Source: Porphyromonadaceae bacterium H1 (lineage in GTDB: Bacteria > Bacteroidota > Bacteroidia > Bacteroidales > Paludibacteraceae). Taken from it: DNA of 64,000 bases. The translations under genes and the position numbers were made by a program. Below are positions 54,801-63,937 of the stretch, in pieces. The notes under the pieces were generated by a model. The model was not told where the DNA came from. It worked only from the letters and a program-made list of their open reading frames with translations, and did no database searches. Positions within the stretch are counted from its first letter, which is position 1, and each line of letters opens with the position of its first letter. The stretch covers positions 28,629-92,628 of the forward strand of contig BDEJ01000030.1 in the NCBI GenBank assembly GCA_001653155.1, read 5' to 3'.

Positions 54801-54984
54801 TAAAATCGGAGTTTCTCAAGCTCGATTCTACTTAAGAGGATCCAATTTGGCCGTTCTAACGGGATATACCGGAACAGATCCGGAAGTCAACACCAACAGG
54901 AATGAAAACAGAGAGGTGGGTTTCGACAATCGATCAGTGCCTTACCCGCGCACTATTACATTCGGAGTAAACATTAATTTGTAA
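51871..54984 (+). CDS. SusC-type TonB-dependent outer-membrane transporter
   Basis: A 1037-residue SusC/RagA protein. The frame is open from 51787, but the ATG at 51871 begins the signal peptide (LFMLFSLFFIGIGIAAAQ). A carboxypeptidase-regulatory-like domain follows (VVGASIQLKGSTRGTISDAD), then the TonB box (LDEVIVTAYG), the plug with DAAAAALYGSRAANGVLFIT and the barrel, with an end like TITFGVNINL. It takes up oligomeric ligands with its SusD partner, 12 bp downstream. No glycoside hydrolase, sensor or sulfatase lies alongside, so this is an orphan pair. Peptides or host glycans are possible substrates. Confidence 0.93.
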   Translation: MKRKLFMLFSLFFIGIGIAAAQTQVRGSVVNETGDPVVGASIQLKGSTRGTISDADGNFSLSAPTDGILLISYMGYVKQELPVKASMRIQLTPDTEQLDEVIVTAYGGSVKKSSLSGSITSMKGEQLNNLPVQSFDQALAGKTAGVQISQSSGLLADGISIRVRGTNSISLSSQPLVVIDGVPITEVTNLNIFNSGNGTRFNPLATINPNDIESMEVLKDAAAAALYGSRAANGVLFITTKRGKEGKTTVSYNGFIAASQATRLPKLLNAEDFINITNEKAANTYGAGIKLADWDANGTETNWLDRVFRTGVAHNHSIAISGGSKLMSIYASADWNSQKGITIGNQMDRASVRLNADAQTTDWLKIGISANYSYTKNQGVLSDGYLAGVTVAGYNAPPNVPEFNPDGSFYLDRRGRLGAGSNLLSYNGANTFLNAFSHPTATISFQRNNNTSERILANAYAEISPIKGLKLTSRLAIDHLSNFEDQYSHPSISGLGTAYNGMVQENIAFIKQWNWQNYANYNFSINDHSFSLMAGLEYQKRHYQDIYTGAADFVNKNYQHILDNLFAEKFAGGSMNSRGNSSSFGRLNYNWKDRYIFEASFRADSYSGLSPKYRRGYFPGISAAWRISQEAFMQDVRLLSDLKLRGSWGVVGNSNVGPYAYRTTYAGGKYGDINGLSMNVVGKEDLRWERVEKIDLGVDAAFQSGRINISFDYWQSNISDMILRAPSIHIAGIPGATPETASSILTNIGAMRNQGIELQINTTNIQTKDWQWTSTFNLTTVNNKVLALAGDNILDVASAIVGEPLGVWRVYHYAGVDPQTGRAGYYDKDNKIKYYDPNPATPQKERWKFEDGNTAPPLGSSDLKVQHGKAGSPTWYGNFDNTVKFKDIDLSIGLQYGGGNYILNRTNAGLMTFMLNNNIERIKDRWTTPGQQTDIPKIYHGDRTSLSSFSTLWLEKADFLRLRDITLGYTVPVSLSRKIGVSQARFYLRGSNLAVLTGYTGTDPEVNTNRNENREVGFDNRSVPYPRTITFGVNINL

Positions 54985-54996
54985 AATTATTTAGTC

Positions 54997-56427
54997 ATGA
55001 AAACTTTAAGATATTATACATACTTCATAACTTTATTATCGGCTCTATTATTAGCAAGCTGCGATAAAGAAGTTCTCGATGAGAATCCATTCCACATGGG
55101 AGATTCAGCGGACAAAATGTTTGACAAGCCGGACAACATAGCCGCAGCAAACAAAGGACTATATGATGCCCTTCAAAATGCAGAATTTCTTGGGGGGAGG
55201 GCTCAGATTTATGTAGACATCAGAGGATTAGATGTAAACCCAGCTACTTTCTTCGGACAAATGTCTGTATTCAGCAATTCTGCGAGTGATGGAGTAACCG
55301 AAACTGCTTGGCAGGGAGCATACAGAACGGTAAACGAAGCGAATACTTTCCTGGTAGGAATTGAAAAAGCTAAATCACACAACATTATTACTGAGGAAGA
55401 GTATAAAGTATACACATCAGATGCTCGTTTCATCAGAGGAGTCGTTTTCTTCTATGCATTAAATCTATGGGGGCAAATGTATGTACAAGACTCAGAAAAT
55501 TTAGGAATTCCACTTGTATTAAGACCCTTTGACGGGATCACTGCTTTTACCGAAGCTCCCTTAGTAAAGCGTGCAAGTATTGACGAATCATACAAACAAA
55601 TACTTGAGGATTTACTATATGCCGCAAGCAACTTACCGCCCAAGCGCAATGATGCATATGAGGGTCTTGCTACAGCAACTTCGGGAGCTGCAAATGCCCT
55701 GCTAAGCCGAGTTTACTTATACATGAAGAACTACGATAAGGCAATAGAACATGCAGATAAGGTGACTGATCACAAACTAGGGGAAACAACTCTTTCAGCC
55801 TTAAACTCTCCGAGCGAATCTCCAGAGGTGATTTTCTTCGTTGCCATGAACAGTGACGACAATCCCAACACAAACAACGCCCTTGGACAGCATTACGGAA
55901 GTACAAAGCGAGCCGACATAACAGTAAGTTCCAATTATATCAACTTACTATCAGACACAGACGCTCGAAAAAAAGAATGCCTGCATTATGAAAAAGACAG
56001 CAAAACATGGTATTGCAACAAATATAGAAAAGGATCAAGTGACTGGGCTCCCGTCATTCGCTATGCAGAGGTATTGCTAAACAAAGCCGAAGCTTTGGCT
56101 CAAAAAGAGTCGGACGTCTCCGAAGAGGCTATTAAGTTGCTTAATGAAGTACATCAGCGTTCAGATGCAACAAAGACCTATACTAAGGCCAACTTTGCAA
56201 ACAAATCAGAACTCATCGATGAAATACTACTTGAAAGGAGACGTGAATTAGCTTTTGAAGGACATGGAAGCTTCGATTTATTCCGTAACGCCAAAGGAAT
56301 ACCTCCCGGAAGAGGAGCCGCAACAGCAGCTGCTATTGACTACCCAAGTAATTATTTCGCATTGCCCATTCCAAGCCATGATATCGATAAATCAAAAGGC
56401 AACTTAATACAGAACAAAGGTTATTAA
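54997..56427 (+). CDS. SusD/RagB-type surface lipoprotein
   Basis: A 476-residue lipoprotein (lipobox LLASC, residues about 19-23). The tetratricopeptide-like SusD fold is seen in YRTVNEANTFLVGIEKAKSH, RFIRGVVFFYALNLWGQMYV, GAANALLSRVYLYMKNYDKA and the C-terminal YAEVLLNKAEALAQKES with ILLERRRELAFEGHGSFDLF. It forms the lid of the upstream SusC transporter. A hairpin terminator at 56466 closes the operon. Confidence 0.93.
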   Translation: MKTLRYYTYFITLLSALLLASCDKEVLDENPFHMGDSADKMFDKPDNIAAANKGLYDALQNAEFLGGRAQIYVDIRGLDVNPATFFGQMSVFSNSASDGVTETAWQGAYRTVNEANTFLVGIEKAKSHNIITEEEYKVYTSDARFIRGVVFFYALNLWGQMYVQDSENLGIPLVLRPFDGITAFTEAPLVKRASIDESYKQILEDLLYAASNLPPKRNDAYEGLATATSGAANALLSRVYLYMKNYDKAIEHADKVTDHKLGETTLSALNSPSESPEVIFFVAMNSDDNPNTNNALGQHYGSTKRADITVSSNYINLLSDTDARKKECLHYEKDSKTWYCNKYRKGSSDWAPVIRYAEVLLNKAEALAQKESDVSEEAIKLLNEVHQRSDATKTYTKANFANKSELIDEILLERRRELAFEGHGSFDLFRNAKGIPPGRGAATAAAIDYPSNYFALPIPSHDIDKSKGNLIQNKGY

Positions 56428-56465
56428 GTCTTTTATTTTTCTCAAAAAAGGAAAATCGTTAAACA

Positions 56466-56503
56466 CAAAACACCCCAAAGTTTTTGCCTTTTGGGGTGTT
56501 TTG
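56466..56503 (+). terminator. Terminator of the susCD operon
   Basis: A 14-bp stem: CAAAACACCCCAAA (56466-56479) pairs with 56490-56503, around a 10-nt loop; it ends in TTTTG. Between it and 56681 no gene is visible. Confidence 0.75.
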
Positions 56504-56681
56504 CTTCGTCATCATACAAAACAGAAGCACACCATATTCAAACACTTTCTTCATTCTTCTTTCATTCTCCGATTTAAAACATTCCATCCTTTAGGATACA
56601 CTCCCAAAGCTCGAAGAAGTAAAAAAGCTGCAAAACAGGGAGTTTTCAAAGCAAATATTTTTGATTTTCGAAATATATTCT

Positions 56682-56689
56682 TACTTTTG
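56682..56689 (+). promoter_or_regulatory. Promoter -7 element of the second ECF sigma gene
   Basis: TACTTTTG fits TAnnTTTG; leader about 80 nt to the ATG at 56777. Confidence 0.5.
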
Positions 56690-56776
56690 CCCCGTACAAC
56701 AATAAAAACAACCCATTAAATCTCACGCCTATTGCCTATAATTACTTTTCAACTTCAACTAAAAAAAAGAAAAAGT

Positions 56777-57370
56777 ATGAAAAGTCTCCGTCAACACTCC
56801 GACGACGAACTTTTACAATCGTATCGGGAGGGTAACAACAAGGCATTCGAGATTCTGTTGGAACGCTACAAAACCAAGGTCTACACCTACATCTTTCTTA
56901 TTGTACGCAACCGCGAACTCAGCGAAGATATTTTTCAAGACACCTTTATCAAAGCTATCGCCACCATTCAGCAAGGCCGTTATGTGGAATCCGGACGTTT
57001 TCTGGGTTGGATCAACCGGATTGCACACAACCTGATCATAGACCACTACCGCCGCGAAAAAAACGAAAACACTTTCTCCTCCGACGGGCTGAGCTACGAT
57101 CTGTTAAACCAAATCAACATAAGCGAGAAAAGCATTGAGGATATTCTCTCAAACGAACAAGTGCTATCGGATGTCACCCGCCTGGTAGACTATCTTCCGC
57201 TTTCGCAACAGGAAGTGGTACGGATGCGTTTTTTCGAAGACATGAGCTTCAAGGAAATAGCAGAAAGAACACAGGTGAGTATCAACACCGCTCTTGGAAG
57301 GATGCGCTATGCCCTACTGAACATGCGACGCATAGCCGCCGAAAAAGACGTTTGCCTTGATATAAAATAA
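56777..57370 (+). CDS. ECF-type RNA polymerase sigma factor
   Basis: A 197-residue sigma factor. Region 2 is clear (NKAFEILLERYKTKVYTYIF, SEDIFQDTFIKAIATIQQG, RFLGWINRIAHNLIIDHYRR), as is region 4 (LPLSQQEVVRMRFFEDMSFK, EIAERTQVSINTALGRMRYA). Starting at the ATG at 56777 gives MKSLRQHSDDELLQSYREGN, the family N-terminus; upstream codons would need a TTG start. No FecR-type anti-sigma gene is adjacent. A small gene follows after 78 bp. Although it lies after susCD, it has its own promoter and a terminator between them, so control of susCD is not implied. Confidence 0.88.
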   Translation: MKSLRQHSDDELLQSYREGNNKAFEILLERYKTKVYTYIFLIVRNRELSEDIFQDTFIKAIATIQQGRYVESGRFLGWINRIAHNLIIDHYRREKNENTFSSDGLSYDLLNQINISEKSIEDILSNEQVLSDVTRLVDYLPLSQQEVVRMRFFEDMSFKEIAERTQVSINTALGRMRYALLNMRRIAAEKDVCLDIK

Positions 57371-57448
57371 ATTCCTAAGAACGATATACTATATCGAGGT
57401 TCTTTCCGTTTTTATATCACATACTAATTGATATACAACGGAAAGCCT

Positions 57449-57619
57449 ATGCACGAAAAAACTACTTCGACACGCAACGGAAAACAAACGCCTCTCAAGC
57501 AACCCTCTAAAACTCTGCAACCTCGAGACGAAACCCTGCGGAGCATCCTGCAATTTGCAGCAGCCTACCGCGCAGAAGCTATCTGTGAGAAACAGAGCAT
57601 TGCTTTCTTCCTGAATTAA
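57449..57619 (+). CDS. Small protein linked to the sigma factor
   Basis: A 56-residue protein from the ATG at 57449, with a purine-rich GGAAAG a few bases upstream. The N-terminal half is basic and flexible (HEKTTSTRNGKQTPLKQPSK). The second half is a helix-like block (PRDETLRSILQFAAAYRAEA, ICEKQSIAFFLN). Small proteins with a related ILxFAAAYR block follow sigma genes in other Bacteroidales, as I recall; this should be checked. It is too small for a typical anti-sigma factor but could bind the sigma protein. Confidence 0.55.
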   Translation: MHEKTTSTRNGKQTPLKQPSKTLQPRDETLRSILQFAAAYRAEAICEKQSIAFFLN

Positions 57620-57896
57620 AACCTCCGGACGGATTTCCACAAGGCGGAATTACTCCCCGAGCCAAGCGCATCAAGACGGGGTTGTCTTTGCTTTATGCCT
57701 GCAAAGGAATCTTCAATTGCAAGTTTCCTGTGTACGCGCGGGATCTCCGTACACACAACCCGATTATTGTTTCAACTCATTGTATCGAAAGAAGAAAAAC
57801 AGACGGTCTCTGAAGAAGAGATCATTACTAATAATGGCTCTAAATATAAACTACCTTAAAGAATTGGATACGCTCATCTCGAATCATTTCCTCGGC

Positions 57897-57926
57897 TTGC
57901 CATCCGGAATAATTTCTCTACATTTG
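57897..57926 (+). promoter_or_regulatory. Promoter of kbl-tdh
   Basis: TTG (57897-57899), a 19-nt spacer and TACATTTG (57919-57926), 30 bp before the kbl start. Between 57620 and 57896 no gene with recognisable content was found. Confidence 0.6.
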
Positions 57927-57955
57927 TGCTCGTAAAATTTTTACCTTGATTAACC

Positions 57956-59143
57956 ATGTACAAAGAATTTCAGACCTACCTGTCCGAGCAGTTAACCGAA
58001 ATCCGGAACAACGGACTGTATAAGACCGAACGCATCATTGCCTCGGCTCAGGATGCCGTGATAAAACTATCGAACGGTAAAGAAGTAATCAACTTCTGCG
58101 CAAACAACTACTTAGGATTATCCAATCACCCGAAGCTGAAAGAGGCCGCCTCTCAAGCTTTACAGGAAAGAGGATACGGCATGTCCTCGGTCCGTTTCAT
58201 ATGCGGCACACAGGACTTGCATAAGTCTCTGGAGCAAGCCATATCCGACTATTTCGGCACCGAAGACAGCATTCTTTATGCCGCTTGTTTCGATGCGAAC
58301 GGAGGTGTTTTCGAGCCTCTTTTGTCCGAAGAGGATGCCATCATATCCGATGCCTTGAACCACGCCTCCATCATCGACGGGGTGCGGCTCTGCAAAGCGC
58401 AGCGTTACCGCTACGCCAACGCCGACATGCAGGATTTGGAAGAGCAGCTGAAAAAGGCGCAGGCGCAACGCTTCCGCCTCATTGTTACCGACGGTGTCTT
58501 TTCCATGGACGGCAACGTGGCGCCCTTGGATAAGATATACGAACTTTCTCGGAAATACAACGCCATGGTCATGGTTGACGAAAGCCATTCGGCCGGCGTA
58601 GTAGGAGCTACCGGAAAAGGTGTAAGCGAGGTTTACAATCTCAGAGGAGAGATTGAAATCATTACCGGAACACTCGGCAAAGCTTTCGGTGGGGGAATAG
58701 GGGGATTCACAACAGGCAAAAAAGAGATTATTGAAATGCTGCGCCAACGCTCGCGCCCCTACCTCTTCTCCAACTCCATACCACCCGCCGTAGTTGCTGC
58801 AGGAATAAAAACTTTCGACTTGTTAAAAACAGATAACTCCCTGAACAGAAAGTTACACGAAAACACCAAGTATTTCGTTACCCGGATGCAGGAGGCAGGT
58901 TTTGACATCAAACCGACACAGTCCGCAATATGCGCCGTAATGCTCTACGATGCAAAATTATCGCAAGACCTGGCAGCCCGGCTGCTCGATGAAGGCATCT
59001 ATGTAGTAGGCTTTTATTATCCGGTAGTCCCCAAAGGACAAGCTCGAATCCGGGTACAAGTCTCGGCAGCCCACCGAAAGGAAGACCTGGATCGTTGCGT
59101 AGATGCCTTTATCAAAGCCGGCAAGGCTCTCAAAGTCATTTAA
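57956..59143 (+). CDS. kbl: Glycine C-acetyltransferase (2-amino-3-ketobutyrate CoA ligase)
   Basis: A 395-residue PLP enzyme of the alpha-oxoamine synthase family. H136 (LNHASIIDG), D208 and H211 (VDESHSAG) and the PLP lysine K242 in [14 protein letters not shown] are all in place. It splits 2-amino-3-ketobutyrate with CoA into glycine and acetyl-CoA. It is 19 bp upstream of tdh, whose product is its substrate, so the two form the threonine degradation operon. Confidence 0.95.
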   Translation: MYKEFQTYLSEQLTEIRNNGLYKTERIIASAQDAVIKLSNGKEVINFCANNYLGLSNHPKLKEAASQALQERGYGMSSVRFICGTQDLHKSLEQAISDYFGTEDSILYAACFDANGGVFEPLLSEEDAIISDALNHASIIDGVRLCKAQRYRYANADMQDLEEQLKKAQAQRFRLIVTDGVFSMDGNVAPLDKIYELSRKYNAMVMVDESHSAGVVGATGKGVSEVYNLRGEIEIITGTLGKAFGGGIGGFTTGKKEIIEMLRQRSRPYLFSNSIPPAVVAAGIKTFDLLKTDNSLNRKLHENTKYFVTRMQEAGFDIKPTQSAICAVMLYDAKLSQDLAARLLDEGIYVVGFYYPVVPKGQARIRVQVSAAHRKEDLDRCVDAFIKAGKALKVI

Positions 59144-59162
59144 ATTTTCAAAAACAAAGAGA

Positions 59163-60188
59163 ATGAAAGCACTTGTAAAATCGCGTCCCGAGAAGGGACT
59201 TTGGATGGAAGAAGTGAGCATGCCATCTGTGGGAGTTAACGATGTACTCATCAAAATAAAGAAAAATGCCATCTGTGGCACCGACTTGCACATCTACCAA
59301 TGGGATACTTGGGCTCAAAACACCATCAGGACACCCATGACCATAGGTCACGAATATGTGGGCGAAGTAGTAGACAAGGGCAAAGGGGTAAAAAACGTAA
59401 CGATAGGCAGTCGGGTTACGGGCGAAGGACACATCGCTTGCGGACACTGTCGTAACTGCCGGCGAGGCAAGCTCCACGTTTGTGAAAACACCATCGGAGT
59501 AGGCGTAAATCGCGACGGAGCTTTTGCCGAATACCTCTCTCTGCCTGCCGAGAATCTCGTACAGCTCGACCCCCGCATACCGGACGAAATCGCAAGCATT
59601 ATGGATCCTTTTGGAAATGCCGTACATACAGCGCTATCCTTCCCCGTCATCGGAGAAGACGTACTGATTACAGGCGCAGGGCTCATCGGTTCCATGGCAA
59701 CTTCCGTCGCTCGTTTTGCAGGAGCGCGCTACATCGTAGTCAGTGACCTGAGCGACTACCGCCTCGAGATAGCCCGAAAAATGGGAGCAACCCTCACGGT
59801 AAATCCCAGCCGAGGAGAAAACATCCGCCAAGCGATGAAAGAATTAAAGATGAGGGGCTTCGATATCGGCCTCGAAATGTCGGGTTCGAGCAAAGCTTTC
59901 AATGAGATGGTCGATACCATGTACAATGGCTCCAAAATATCCCTACTCGGTATCTTACCCGACGGTACGGGAGCCGACTGGAGCAAAATCATCTTCAAAG
60001 CACTCACCCTGAAAGGCATCTACGGACGTGAAATGTGGGAGACCTGGTATCAGATGGAGCAAATGCTTATTTCGGGCCTCGACCTGTCGCCCGTCATCAC
60101 CCACCGCTTCCACATAGACGATTTCCAAAAAGGATTTGATATAATGGAAAGCGGACGCTGCGGCAAAGTAATACTCAGCTGGGACTAA
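59163..60188 (+). CDS. tdh: L-threonine 3-dehydrogenase
   Basis: A 341-residue zinc alcohol dehydrogenase-type enzyme. The catalytic zinc site residues C38 (ICGTDLHIY), H63 and E64 (IGHEYVGEV) and the structural zinc cysteines C93, C96, C99 and C107 fall at the same numbers as in E. coli Tdh. The Rossmann motif is GAGLIGSMA. It oxidises L-threonine to 2-amino-3-ketobutyrate with NAD. The frame is open back into kbl, but the ATG at 59163 gives the family start [18 protein letters not shown]. Confidence 0.96.
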   Translation: MKALVKSRPEKGLWMEEVSMPSVGVNDVLIKIKKNAICGTDLHIYQWDTWAQNTIRTPMTIGHEYVGEVVDKGKGVKNVTIGSRVTGEGHIACGHCRNCRRGKLHVCENTIGVGVNRDGAFAEYLSLPAENLVQLDPRIPDEIASIMDPFGNAVHTALSFPVIGEDVLITGAGLIGSMATSVARFAGARYIVVSDLSDYRLEIARKMGATLTVNPSRGENIRQAMKELKMRGFDIGLEMSGSSKAFNEMVDTMYNGSKISLLGILPDGTGADWSKIIFKALTLKGIYGREMWETWYQMEQMLISGLDLSPVITHRFHIDDFQKGFDIMESGRCGKVILSWD

Positions 60189-60272
60189 GCAAAAGGCTGC
60201 TCCGAAACACTATAATGGGGATTTTTTCGCTATGTTTACAAGCGCTTGTTTCCCCGTTATTGAAAAAAGAAT

Positions 60273-60280
60273 TATCTTTG
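60273..60280 (+). promoter_or_regulatory. Promoter -7 element of secDF
   Basis: TATCTTTG exact match, leader about 50 nt to the ATG at 60336. Confidence 0.6.
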
Positions 60281-60335
60281 CACCTCGTTAAAATTTTTGA
60301 AAGTAATTAATGTTTTATTTTAAATAAATTTTTCC

Positions 60336-63300
60336 ATGCAAAACAAGGGACTTGTCAGAATATTTACGGCAGCGCTTACCTTAGTGTGCTTGTTTTATCT
60401 TTCATTCAGCGTCGTTACGAGCATCCATGCATCAAAAGCTGCGGAATATGCCGAATCAAAAGCAGAAGTTTTCAATAAGAATGGTGACAAAAGCTACGAC
60501 CAAATTGAGAACTACAAAAAATTAGCCGAATACAACTATTTGGACTCCGTAGGTTACGAAAAAGTATGGTTAGGCTACACCCTGTCGGAATGCCGCGAAC
60601 GGGAGCTTAACCTCGGGCTCGACCTTAAAGGCGGGATGAATATCATCCTCGAGGTCTCCATCCGCGATGTAATACGAGCCTTATCGGGCTACAACAACAG
60701 CCCGAACTTCAACAAGGCTTTGGACTTGGCAACCGAACGGCAAAAAACGAAAAGTCAGGTTGCTTACTTAGATCTCTTTGTTCAGGCCTATGCCGAGTTG
60801 GATCCGAACGCCAGCCTGGCAAGTATCTTCAGCACTTTCGAACTGAAGGATAAGATTTCCCTATCGAGTTCGAACGAAGATGTTATCCGGGTACTGCGCT
60901 CGGAGATAGAAGATGCCGTTTCGAACTCTTTCAATGTATTGCGTACGCGTATCGACCGTTTTGGAGTGGTACAGCCGAACCTCCAACGCTTGGGCAATAC
61001 CGGCCGTATCCTGATCGAGCTCCCCGGCATAAAAGAACCCGAACGGGTGCGCAAGCTCTTGCAAGGATCGGCTAACCTCGAATTTTGGGAAACCTATGAA
61101 TTTAATGAGATATTCAACAACATCTCGGAAGCCAACCGCCTTTTAGCCGAAAGGCAACGGGAAGAGAGCAGGCCTGAAGAAAGCGTAGCGACTCAGCCCG
61201 AACCGGCAGTTCAAGCAGAAGCCACTTCCTCACTCGACAGTCTCACCGCTGCCCTCGGAGCTTCAAGCCAGACAGTACGCTCCGACTCGAGCATGCAGGC
61301 CGCTCAAGCAGAATTTGCCAAAGAGAATCCCCTCTTTGCCCTGCTACAACCCAACGTGCAAGGCAACCAAGTAGGAAGAGGCCCTGTTGTTGGTTACGCT
61401 CAAGGTAGAGATACGGCCAAGGTAAACGAGTATTTTGCCATGAAGCAGGTACGCGAAGTCCTTCCGCGCGACTTGGGCCTGAGATGGACTGTAAAACCCA
61501 TTGACGAGAAGAGCGATATCTACCAACTGATTGCCATCAAAGTAACTAATCGAGACGGACGCGCACCTTTAGCCGGTAACGTAATCACCGACGCACGCGC
61601 AGATTTCTCTCAACACTCAGCCTTCGCAAACGTAAGTATGAGCATGAATGCCGAAGGAGCCAAGATATGGGCCCGAATGACAAAAGAAAACATCGGAAAG
61701 TCAATCGCCATTGCCTTGGATGGCTTTATCTACTCCTTCCCCACCGTAAACAGTGAGATACCCGGAGGACAATCGCAAATCACCGGAAACTTCACGGTAA
61801 ACGAAGCAAAAGACTTGGCCAACACACTGAAATCGGGTAAGATGCCGGCCCCTTGCTACATCGTACAGGAAGACGTCGTAGGCCCTTCTTTAGGTAAAGA
61901 AGCCATAGAAAGCGGTCTTATTTCCTTTGTAATTGCTTTCTGCCTCGTCCTCTTATACATGATGTTCTACTACGGATTCATTCCGGGACTCATTGCCGAC
62001 CTGGCTCTCTTCACCAACGTATTCTTCCTGATGGGTATTTTAGCCTCTTTCGGAGCCGTACTGACTCTGCCCGGTATTGCCGGTATCGTACTGACACTCG
62101 GTATGGCTGTAGACGGTAACGTGCTTATTTACGAACGGATTCGCGAAGAGATGATTGCCGGAAAAAATATGAAGAAAGCCATCACCGACGGATTTAAGAA
62201 AGCCATCTCGGCCATTGTCGATGCCAACGTAACAACCCTCCTAACGGGTATTGTGCTGATTATATTCGGTACGGGGCCCATCTACGGATTTGCCGTTACT
62301 TTGGTTATCGGTATCTTCACTTCTTTCTTCTCGTCGGTATTCCTTACCCGCTTGATGCTGCAAACCTATGCGAAACGTGAAAACGCCAAAGAACTTCCCT
62401 TTACCACCCGCTTCACCGAGGCCTGGTTCCAAAATACGAAGTTCGACTTCATCGGAAAGCGTAGAATCGGTTACATCATATCCGCTGTCATGATTCTCAT
62501 CAGCGTCGTATCTTTCGTAACCCGCGGTTTGAGCTTGGGTGTTGACTTTACCGGAGGCCGGAACTACATTGTTCGCTTCGACCAGCCCGTCAATACGGAG
62601 CATGTACGTCAAATGCTCGAAGGCGCTTTCGGAGATGCCAACGCACAGGTAATCACCTTCGGGAACGACAATCAGGTACGCATATCGACCAAATACAAAA
62701 TAGACTATGCCGATGAAGCCGTAGAAATGGAGATGGAAGGCATCCTTTACGAGCGTCTGAAACCCCTCTTGAAGGAAGGAACGGATATGGAACACTTTGC
62801 CGACCATTACATACAAAGCTCTCAGAAAGTAGGCCCTACCATTGCCGACGACATCAAGAGAGCCTCCGTATGGGCCGTACTCTTCAGCTTGATTATCGTA
62901 TCCTTGTACATCTTCATCCGGTTCAACGACTTTGCTTTCTCCATCGGTACGATGGCATCTCTGGCTCACGATACGATTATTCTCTTGGGAATCTATTCGC
63001 TCTTCTACAGCATTGCGCCTTTCTCTATGGAGATGGATCAGTCCTTTATTGCCGCCCTACTCACCTATCTGGGCTACTCGGTGAACGACACCGTGGTAAT
63101 ATTCGACCGTATTCGTGAAAACATTGGGCTCTATCCCAAGCGCGAACGCAAGTCCATTATGAACGACTCGCTTAACGAGACTCTCAGCCGGACTTTCAGT
63201 ACTTCGATGAGTGTGATTGTCGTATTGGTGGCCATCTTCCTCTTCGGTGGCGAAACCATACGCGGCTTTGTCTTTGCCTTGCTCGTAGGTTCGATATTGG

Positions 63301-63401
63301 GTATTTACTCCACGCTTTTTGTGGCCGTACCCGTTTCGCACGACATTATTCTCAAGAAGAAAAGCAAGCTGAAAGCAGCTCCCGCAACGGAGAAGAAATA
63401 A
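60336..63401 (+). CDS. secDF: Fused protein translocase subunit SecDF
   Basis: A 1021-residue fusion of SecD and SecF, the usual arrangement in this phylum. The SecD half has an N-terminal membrane helix, the signature LGLDLKGGMNIILEV, a large periplasmic domain (about 100-520) with a low-complexity insert rich in Glu, Ser and Ala (about 280-330), and six helices with AVDGNVLIYERIREEM. The SecF half begins near 700 with LGVDFTGGRNYIVRF and contains VNDTVVIFDRIRENIG. It uses the proton gradient to pull preproteins out of SecYEG. It is monocistronic and followed by a terminator at 63449. Confidence 0.96.
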   Translation: MQNKGLVRIFTAALTLVCLFYLSFSVVTSIHASKAAEYAESKAEVFNKNGDKSYDQIENYKKLAEYNYLDSVGYEKVWLGYTLSECRERELNLGLDLKGGMNIILEVSIRDVIRALSGYNNSPNFNKALDLATERQKTKSQVAYLDLFVQAYAELDPNASLASIFSTFELKDKISLSSSNEDVIRVLRSEIEDAVSNSFNVLRTRIDRFGVVQPNLQRLGNTGRILIELPGIKEPERVRKLLQGSANLEFWETYEFNEIFNNISEANRLLAERQREESRPEESVATQPEPAVQAEATSSLDSLTAALGASSQTVRSDSSMQAAQAEFAKENPLFALLQPNVQGNQVGRGPVVGYAQGRDTAKVNEYFAMKQVREVLPRDLGLRWTVKPIDEKSDIYQLIAIKVTNRDGRAPLAGNVITDARADFSQHSAFANVSMSMNAEGAKIWARMTKENIGKSIAIALDGFIYSFPTVNSEIPGGQSQITGNFTVNEAKDLANTLKSGKMPAPCYIVQEDVVGPSLGKEAIESGLISFVIAFCLVLLYMMFYYGFIPGLIADLALFTNVFFLMGILASFGAVLTLPGIAGIVLTLGMAVDGNVLIYERIREEMIAGKNMKKAITDGFKKAISAIVDANVTTLLTGIVLIIFGTGPIYGFAVTLVIGIFTSFFSSVFLTRLMLQTYAKRENAKELPFTTRFTEAWFQNTKFDFIGKRRIGYIISAVMILISVVSFVTRGLSLGVDFTGGRNYIVRFDQPVNTEHVRQMLEGAFGDANAQVITFGNDNQVRISTKYKIDYADEAVEMEMEGILYERLKPLLKEGTDMEHFADHYIQSSQKVGPTIADDIKRASVWAVLFSLIIVSLYIFIRFNDFAFSIGTMASLAHDTIILLGIYSLFYSIAPFSMEMDQSFIAALLTYLGYSVNDTVVIFDRIRENIGLYPKRERKSIMNDSLNETLSRTFSTSMSVIVVLVAIFLFGGETIRGFVFALLVGSILGIYSTLFVAVPVSHDIILKKKSKLKAAPATEKK

Positions 63402-63448
63402 TCGTCGCTACCTGTATAAAAGCACGCTGTGCAAAAGCAATATAGGAG

Positions 63449-63481
63449 GCAGCCCGGAGAAGAAAAATTTTTCCGGGCTGC
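63449..63481 (+). terminator. Terminator of secDF
   Basis: A GCAGCCCGGA stem (63449-63458) pairs with TCCGGGCTGC (63472-63481). The loop holds AAAAATTTTT, which can extend the fold. Confidence 0.6.
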
Positions 63482-63573
63482 TTCGCATTCAAGCGGCAAG
63501 TACACATAACATCTAAAACTTACGACTTGCTTGCTTTTACAGGCCAAGTCCGACTCCCGTCCGTAGTACAAAT

Positions 63574-63682
63574 CTCCCCTTGAGCCAACCGGGAGTACGC
63601 AGCGGGAAGGGGTTTGGAAAAAAGCACGAATTACAGTCTAAGCCCTCCGGGCTTACGCCCATCCCCTTGAACACAAGGGGAC
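63574..63682. repeat. GC-rich hairpin-forming element, possible dispersed repeat
   Basis: CTCCCCTT (from 63575) can pair with AAGGGG near 63610, CCGGAGGG-type arms occur near 63642-63652, and CCCCTTG-AACA-CAAGGGG (63663-63680) is a perfect 7-bp hairpin. The block differs from the A-rich flanks and encodes nothing convincing. It could be a small non-autonomous element or structured RNA. The surrounding interval 63482-63920 has no other feature. Confidence 0.35.
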
Positions 63683-63929
63683 ATTCGGGGGGGAAGAGAA
63701 AACTAAGAACAGCATCCGAACTTCCCCCCAAAAAACAAAAAAACGGGGTCGAAATCCGTCATTTTCCCCTCCCGGACGGAAAAAACACCCCGGAAACCGC
63801 CTCTTTTCATAAGCCTCAAATGCTAAAAAAACAAAAAACCTTTTTGCCTACGCACGTGCGCAAGTCCTTTTTTTAACATTTCGGGCCCCGAAACGCAAGA
63901 TTTTTTAGCCGGATTCCAAAATAGATTAT

Positions 63930-63937
63930 TATATTTG
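63930..63937 (+). promoter_or_regulatory. Promoter -7 element for a gene beyond the window
   Basis: TATATTTG matches TAnnTTTG. It is followed by a leader that runs off the window end. Confidence 0.45.

Noticed and set aside
51871..56427. Complete polysaccharide utilisation locus
   Set aside because: Only the SusC/SusD pair is present; no hydrolase, lyase, sulfatase or hybrid two-component sensor adjoins it in the window.
57717..57935. A 72-codon frame before kbl
   Set aside because: Overlaps the kbl promoter; no domain and no ribosome site.
63580..63876. A 98-codon frame after secDF
   Set aside because: It translates a hairpin-rich block into Pro/Lys-rich noise; no start context.
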